From the NCBI GenBank assembly GCA_028691385.1, contig JAQUZL010000002.1, positions 1 to 43,143 on the forward strand: DNA of 43,143 nt, read 5' to 3'. The notes under the pieces were generated by a model that did no database searches, was not told where the DNA came from, and saw only the letters and a program-made list of their open reading frames with translations. Both the position numbers and the translations under genes were made by a program. The stretch is from Oscillospiraceae bacterium. GTDB lineage: Bacteria > Bacillota > Clostridia > Oscillospirales > Oscillospiraceae. The stretch's first letter is position 1. Each line of letters begins with the position of its first letter. This document shows, one piece after another, positions 37,981 through 43,143 of the stretch.

Positions 37981-39702
37981 TCAATTGGTGGGGGCATAGT
38001 TCACAATCACGCCCGCATCGGTGAGCGCCGATACATCGCTGATTGGGTTGGAGAAGGCGTCGACCTGCACCAAATTCCAGCAGCCGGAAAGCGCGCTGAG
38101 CGAGGAAACATTGTTATAATCAATGTCAACATAGTTCAGCTCCATGAGCTTGCCAAGGCCGGAAATGTCCGAGATTTGATTGTTTTTGGCACGGAAGCGG
38201 TGCATCGTGCAGTCCGCAGAGAAAGCGGGAACTGCCGTGATAGCATTGTAGTCCAGCGTGACCGTGTCGAGCGCCAAAAGCGCGCTGAGCGGCGAAATGT
38301 CACTGATCTTGTTTTGGGTCAAGTCAAGATTTTCCAGAGTTTTGCACGCGGCAAGGGGCGCAACGTCGGTCAGCTGATTGCTGGCGGCGGAGAGCGAAGT
38401 GAGCTTTGTCAGCTTCGATATGGCGTCAAGGTCGGTCAGCGCGCAATTGTCGGCGGTCAGCTGCGTAAGATTCGCGCATGCGGAAATGGGAGAAAGCGAC
38501 AAGATGGAGTTAAACGACACATCCAGCGATTGCAAGCTGCTTAGGCCGCCCACAACACTTAGCGCCGTCACGGCGTTGCTGTGCAGGTCGAGAGTTTCCA
38601 GCTTGGTCATCTTGGATAGCGCGCCAAGATCGCCGATGCTGTTGCTGGAAATATCAAGGCTGGTCAGCGTGGTCAGGGAAGCAAGCGGACGTATGGTGGA
38701 AATGCCGCAACCGCTGAGATTCAGCTCGCTTAGACCCGGCAGCGAGCCGATGGCGCGCAGCGCGCTGTCTGACAGGGCGCTGCCGGACAGTGACAGCGTT
38801 TTGAGCGCGCCCAGCGCGCCCAGTGCGTCCCAGTCAAAATCGGAAAAGTGCTCGGCGGTCAGTGCGGTCAGGCCGGTAAATATGCGCAGATCCTCCGCGG
38901 TAGCTGCGTCCTCCGGCAGCGTAAATTCTGTGATGGACCAGACCTCGTTGGAATAGATGGGATCGCCCTGCGCCTTGTCAAGCAAGGTACGCACAGCGCG
39001 CTCCACGGCGCTGTCAGCAAAGGTTACCGGTTCAATGACGCCGCCCACGGTATAGGCAGCCTGGGCAGGCTCGCTCACCAGACCATCATCGGAAACAACC
39101 ACGGCAATTACGACCGATTCTCCGCCGGGCAAAGTGATGGGGTCTTTGTAGGGGCCTTCAGCGATGGTTGGGAATTCCCCGCCGGTCATCAGATAGGCTG
39201 TGCCGCCGCCGTAGGACAGGGACACATCAATATAAGTGTCATAGCTGCCGCTGTCCGGCTGAATCACAGGCGTGGCGGGGCGCTGGGCGTTCAGTGTTTC
39301 CCAAACGGCGGCGTCTGCGATATTTGAAAGCATTTTAGAGGCGTCGAGCAGCTTGTCCTGCTCCACATAGGCTTTTGAAAGCGCCTGATAGAGGGTGGCA
39401 CTGGATGGATTGTCCGCAATTGCGCCAACCAGCGTGTATTCCACCTTTGTGTAGTTTCCGGCGCTGTGGTACGCATTGGCCAGACCGAGCGCATAGTCGG
39501 TATTTTCCGGATTCATGCGAACAGCCTGCGCATAGTATTTTGCCGCGCGGGTATAGTGCGCGGAAGCGGCAGCACTTGCGCCCTTTTCCGCATAGTAGTC
39601 AGCGGTGTAGTCTGTCTGAAAATAGAGAAAGTACCATGCCGCGCCGCCAAGAAGCAGCAGCGCCAAAAGGATCGGAAGAATAATTTTCAGTGCCTTTTTC
39701 AT
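37981..39702 (-). CDS. Exported/membrane-anchored TPR + chitobiase-C-like + leucine-rich-repeat protein
   Basis: N-terminal TM; TPR ASAHYTRAAKYYAQAVRMNPENTDYALGLANAYHSAGNY; PVIQPDSGSYDTYIDVSLS...; about a dozen internalin-like LRRs (LTSLDISSNSIGDLGALSKMTKLETLDLHSN). Confidence 0.9.
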   Translation of the reverse strand: MKKALKIILPILLALLLLGGAAWYFLYFQTDYTADYYAEKGASAAASAHYTRAAKYYAQAVRMNPENTDYALGLANAYHSAGNYTKVEYTLVGAIADNPSSATLYQALSKAYVEQDKLLDASKMLSNIADAAVWETLNAQRPATPVIQPDSGSYDTYIDVSLSYGGGTAYLMTGGEFPTIAEGPYKDPITLPGGESVVIAVVVSDDGLVSEPAQAAYTVGGVIEPVTFADSAVERAVRTLLDKAQGDPIYSNEVWSITEFTLPEDAATAEDLRIFTGLTALTAEHFSDFDWDALGALGALKTLSLSGSALSDSALRAIGSLPGLSELNLSGCGISTIRPLASLTTLTSLDISSNSIGDLGALSKMTKLETLDLHSNAVTALSVVGGLSSLQSLDVSFNSILSLSPISACANLTQLTADNCALTDLDAISKLTKLTSLSAASNQLTDVAPLAACKTLENLDLTQNKISDISPLSALLALDTVTLDYNAITAVPAFSADCTMHRFRAKNNQISDISGLGKLMELNYVDIDYNNVSSLSALSGCWNLVQVDAFSNPISDVSALTDAGVIVNYAPTN

Positions 39703-39733
39703 GAAGAAACTCCGTTCAATCAATATTGTTTCC

Positions 39734-39762
39734 ATTATATTGCACGCAATAGGGGATGTCAA
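39734..39762 (-). promoter_or_regulatory. Full-consensus promoter TTGACA-17-TATAAT for LRR gene (minus)
   Basis: Minus -35 39762-39757, -10 39739-39734, spacer 17. Confidence 0.8.
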
Positions 39763-39803
39763 GAAAGGCATTCTTTTCTCGAATTTTCGAAAATTTGAAA
39801 GAA

Positions 39804-39832
39804 TTGACACATCGCCGCCGTGCGGCTACAAT
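39804..39832 (+). promoter_or_regulatory. Promoter TTGACA-17-TACAAT for cytidylate-kinase-like gene
   Basis: -35 39804-39809, -10 39827-39832, spacer 17. Confidence 0.75.
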
Positions 39833-39853
39833 ATAAGAAAGGAGGTCGTTTTT

Positions 39854-40438
39854 TTGGAACATTTATTAATCACAATCAGCCGAGAATTTGGAAGCGGCGG
39901 CGGCGCAGCGGGGGAACTGCTGGCAGAGAAGCTGGGGATCGCCCACTATGACAGACTGATTCTGGATGCGGCTGCGCAAAAACGCGGGATAGATGCGCAG
40001 AAGGCGGCGCAGTATGACGAACGGCTTTCTTCTGCCTTAAACACCTGGTTCTCTTCCGAAGGACAGTCCATTTCCAGATCGCTGTATAATGCGGAAGCGT
40101 CTGTGATGAAAGAGATTGCCGCGCGCGAAAGCGCCGTGTTTATTGGGCGCTGTGCCGACGATGTTTTGATGGAGGAAAAGCCAATTCGCGTGTTCCTCTA
40201 TGCCGATAAAAATGCGAAGCTTGCCAGAACCATGCGCAAGTATCAAATGGACGACCCCAAAAAAGCGCTGGCCATGATCAGGCGGAACAATACCAACCGG
40301 AAAAACTACTATGAGTTTTTCACCATGCGCACTTGGATGCGTCCGGAAAACTATGATTTCATGCTCAATACGTCAACGCTCACAACGGAGCGAATCGTCG
40401 AGATTCTTAAAAATTATGTGAATGCGGTCAGAAAATAA
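39854..40438 (+). CDS. Cytidylate kinase-like family protein
   Basis: TTG start after AAAGGAGG; LLITISREFGSGGGAAGELLAEKLGIAHYDRLIL; FIGRCADDVL; RRNNTNRKNYYEFFT. Confidence 0.88.
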   Translation: MEHLLITISREFGSGGGAAGELLAEKLGIAHYDRLILDAAAQKRGIDAQKAAQYDERLSSALNTWFSSEGQSISRSLYNAEASVMKEIAARESAVFIGRCADDVLMEEKPIRVFLYADKNAKLARTMRKYQMDDPKKALAMIRRNNTNRKNYYEFFTMRTWMRPENYDFMLNTSTLTTERIVEILKNYVNAVRK

Positions 40439-40478
40439 CAAATGAGCGGCTCAAACTTGAGCCGCTCGTTTGTTATTT
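40433..40478. terminator. Long bidirectional hairpin terminator containing both converging stop codons
   Basis: AAATAACAAATGAGCGGCTCAA-AC-TTGAGCCGCTCGTTTGTTATTT, 22-bp stem with one T.G. Confidence 0.9.
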
Positions 40479-42839
40479 CAATAGCGCTTTGATATTTGCA
40501 GTCACAGCCGCGGCACCGGGCATTTGCAGCCCCTGCACGGTGTAAAGCGTCATAATATAGGTTTTCTCGGGGTCGAGATCCGTAAAAACGAATTCCGGCG
40601 CATCGCCCGCCGCAATGGGACGGTAGGTGATCTGCTCGGGCGTGTCCTGCTCGGCAATGCCAAGCTGCATATCCATCGGGGTAGATCCGCTATCTAACGT
40701 CCAGGTAAGCTCGATGGAGTCCTCGGACGGCGCGGTGGCTTCAATGGTCTCAATGGCGGCTGACGGAATCACGGCGGTCATGGGGACAACGGATTCCGGA
40801 AGCATGCCTGCGCACGATACGCTGACCGTATACACACTGCCCGGCACAAGATCGGTCAAGGTGATGCTGTCGGTCGTGACAGGTTTGCTCTGCGCGGGCA
40901 CGCCATCCGCCTGATACGTCACAAGCCAGCTTTCCGGCTTGGAGCCGGTATAGGTCCAGTGCAGCTCGGTGGAGGTGGTTGTGACCAGCGTCTGCGTCAC
41001 CACCAGATCGGCAATGTTTTCAAGCGTGGTGCAGGAAAATTCCCGCGTTCCGGACAGCGTGTAGTCAGGCAGATCCAGCAGCTTGAAGGTATAGGCTGTG
41101 GCAGGGGAAAGGCCTGTGATGCGCGCGGAATGGCCGGAGAAGTTGACATGTTGGGTGGCTGCGTCCGCTCCGGTGATTTCCAGCGACCAATTGACAGGCT
41201 CAGGCCCGCTGACCGTCAGCTGCAGCGCAACGCCGGTTTCATAGATTTCGGTGGCGGTCAGACTGAGAATATCGGTGACGCCGAGCGTGGAAACGGTGAT
41301 TTCCGATTCCCCGTTGACCTTGCGTTGCTTCCCGGAATCCACGTGCACCGTATACTGCGTTCCGCTGGCAAGCCCGGTCACTTCAAACGCGGTTTTCGCT
41401 TCATTCAAAACACCCTGAAACTGATTGCCATAGGCATCGGTGCAGGTGAGCAGTAGATCATCCGGGGCGCAGCTGCTCGACACCGCAAGGGTGATGGAGC
41501 TGCTGTCCCGCGCTGCGGCGGACAAATCATAAATTTCAACCGGCTGATGCAGCATATACCAAAAAGCGGCAAAGGCAAAGGCGGCGGCCACAATTATCAG
41601 AATGTCCTTCATTCGCTTTTTCCGCACATCATTTGCGGCCGGCTGCGAGGCGGCCTTCAACGCGGCGATGGCTTCCGCCTGCGTCATGCGCGGCGGCTGT
41701 TCGTCCGCGGGCTGCTCGTCTGGAATGACAGGCTCTGTGGCCACCGATTCCGGCAAAACTTCCGCGGCGGGCTGCTGTGACGGCGCGGCAGGGGAAAGGT
41801 GCGCAACAAAGTCCTCCTGCAGCTGCGAAACGTCCGCAAATCGAATTGGTTCAATCACCTCGTCCATCGCTTCCTCGGTCAGCCTGCAGTCCTCGCTGGT
41901 GATGATGGGCGGGACAATCAGAATTTCGCCGATTTTGTTCCGGTTGCGATAGTCAAGTAACGCTTTTTTCAGATCAGATGGCGTTTGATAGCGATCTTCC
42001 GGCGCAAAAGCGCATGCTTTGAGCAAAATTTCCGACAGTTCATAGTCGGCGTACAGCGGCACCGGCAACGGTTCGCCGTTCAAGCGATGGGTTTCCGCAG
42101 CCTTTTCCGACGTTTGCTCGTCAATGAATGGGCCGTGATTGCCGTTGAAAATGCGGTACAGAATCATGCCGACGCCGTAAATGTCGGCCGTCTGATTCAG
42201 ATGGTGCAGAATATCGGAAAATTCCGGTGCGGTGAATGGGGAAAACTGCCCGTCCGGCATGGCACAGTAGTCCAGATCGGCAATTTTTGTGTAGCCCAGG
42301 TCACCCAGCAAGTAGTGTCCTTCCGGCGAAAGATAGATATTGGACGGTTTCACGTCCCGCTGGATGAGCGCATTTGTGCGGAGCGCCTCAAGCGCCGCGC
42401 ATAAATCAATCCCTAGCTGTACCGCCTGAATCTGCGTCATTGCGTTTTGCACAATGTGCGTATCCAGCGTTTCCAGATAGTCGGAAATTAAGTAGAGGTC
42501 GAAGCCAATTTCGTCCGTTTTTTCATCCAGCTGACAGTGCCGGTAGGTGAGGACGAACGGCGAAGCGTCCAGCGCTTTTGACGCCTCAAGCTCATCAAGA
42601 TAGCTGTCTGCAATGTGGTGATAATACTGCTTGGCACTTTCTTCGTCGGAAACCGCGCCAGAGTAAATCAGCGCTTCAATCTGCGCTTGGGACGCCGGAA
42701 TGGAAATGTGCTTCATTGCAAAAATTTTGCCGGATTCCAGTTCGGTCACCGTATAGGTTTCGGTTCCGTGGTTACGGCTGAGAAGCGCTTTTATCGTATA
42801 TAGCTCCGAAAACGGAGCCTGAAGATGTGGGAAATTCAT
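40473..42839 (-). CDS. Transmembrane serine/threonine protein kinase with extracytoplasmic FN3-like repeats
   Basis: Kinase: AMKHISIP, LIQRDVKPSNIYL, LLGDLGYTKI, FTAPEFSD, ADIYGVGMILYRI; TM ILIIVAAAFAFAAFWYML; four FN3-like repeats. Confidence 0.92.
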   Translation of the reverse strand: MNFPHLQAPFSELYTIKALLSRNHGTETYTVTELESGKIFAMKHISIPASQAQIEALIYSGAVSDEESAKQYYHHIADSYLDELEASKALDASPFVLTYRHCQLDEKTDEIGFDLYLISDYLETLDTHIVQNAMTQIQAVQLGIDLCAALEALRTNALIQRDVKPSNIYLSPEGHYLLGDLGYTKIADLDYCAMPDGQFSPFTAPEFSDILHHLNQTADIYGVGMILYRIFNGNHGPFIDEQTSEKAAETHRLNGEPLPVPLYADYELSEILLKACAFAPEDRYQTPSDLKKALLDYRNRNKIGEILIVPPIITSEDCRLTEEAMDEVIEPIRFADVSQLQEDFVAHLSPAAPSQQPAAEVLPESVATEPVIPDEQPADEQPPRMTQAEAIAALKAASQPAANDVRKKRMKDILIIVAAAFAFAAFWYMLHQPVEIYDLSAAARDSSSITLAVSSSCAPDDLLLTCTDAYGNQFQGVLNEAKTAFEVTGLASGTQYTVHVDSGKQRKVNGESEITVSTLGVTDILSLTATEIYETGVALQLTVSGPEPVNWSLEITGADAATQHVNFSGHSARITGLSPATAYTFKLLDLPDYTLSGTREFSCTTLENIADLVVTQTLVTTTSTELHWTYTGSKPESWLVTYQADGVPAQSKPVTTDSITLTDLVPGSVYTVSVSCAGMLPESVVPMTAVIPSAAIETIEATAPSEDSIELTWTLDSGSTPMDMQLGIAEQDTPEQITYRPIAAGDAPEFVFTDLDPEKTYIMTLYTVQGLQMPGAAAVTANIKALLK

Positions 42840-42999
42840 ATTTTATGCCTCCAACACAGGCTGAAAAATCAATACTCTTTTAGTTTAATGTATTTCGTCG
42901 AAAATTGCAATATGGAAACCTTTACAGCAAAGCCTCCATGAATTTGTATGCAAATTTTGACGAGGCGTTTGGAAAAAATACAGATTAACAATCATTCAG

Positions 43000-43028
43000 T
43001 TGGATTTTGGTAAAACATGTGCTATAAT
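43000..43028 (+). promoter_or_regulatory. Promoter-like TTGGAT-17-TGCTATAAT (extended -10)
   Basis: -35 43000-43005, TATAAT 43023-43028 preceded by TGC, spacer 17. Confidence 0.5.
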
Positions 43029-43133
43029 AGCCGCAAAGCGGCTATTATATGCGCATTTTGGCGCTCCGCGCCAAAGCGCTTAAGATATTTCAAGGCCTTG
43101 CCGCTGGAAGCGGCAGATGGCCATATTATAGCA
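43020..43133. repeat. Compound palindromic MITE/REP-like element
   Basis: 10-bp terminal inverted repeats TGCTATAATA/TATTATAGCA enclosing three hairpins (43023-43049, 43057-43075, 43094-43122). Confidence 0.6.
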
Positions 43134-43143
43134 TGATGAAATC

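Noticed and set aside
39784-39793. Palindrome TTTTCGAAAA between divergent LRR and kinase-like genes
   Set aside because: Short AT-rich palindrome lying between two promoters; might be an operator but not distinguishable from chance.

Overview
This 43.1-kb window looks like Firmicutes/Clostridia chromosome (probably Oscillospiraceae or Butyricicoccaceae, inferred from gene content, about 55% GC and high coding density). Most of it is ordinary housekeeping sequence: nnrD (5'-truncated), a gerS-like lipoprotein gene, alr, mazF/ndoA, tepA, uppP, ftsK/spoIIIE, murC, cca, mutY, a dnaK/J-protein/DUF5685 cluster, gltX, trpS, a tagO/wecA-like gene, wecB, a YfcE-type phosphoesterase, an aminotransferase, glpK, an ArsC/Spx-family gene, yerC, an acyl-CoA synthetase, PFOR (nifJ), comM, a pseudopilin, thiI, pncC, an LRR protein, a cytidylate-kinase-like gene and a Ser/Thr kinase with FN3 repeats. 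I saw no CRISPR array, rRNA, obvious tRNA, prophage or transposase. The observations most worth a second look are: (i) a dnaK / J-protein / DUF5685 operon in which the DUF5685 protein carries two Asp-rich motifs resembling prenyl-synthase folds; (ii) a fold-III PLP decarboxylase-like gene with an in-frame TAG that has also lost its PLP lysine and other catalytic residues; (iii) a trio of small uncharacterised proteins whose first gene has its Shine-Dalgarno in a hairpin loop; (iv) a compact palindromic MITE-like element at the right edge whose inverted ends are extended -10 promoters; (v) a symmetric divergent promoter with overlapping -10 boxes between murC and cca; (vi) a mazF with no adjacent antitoxin inside a gerS-alr locus; and (vii) several unlisted small ORFs and dual-function hairpins. 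All assignments come from reading the sequence and motifs; no database search was run.
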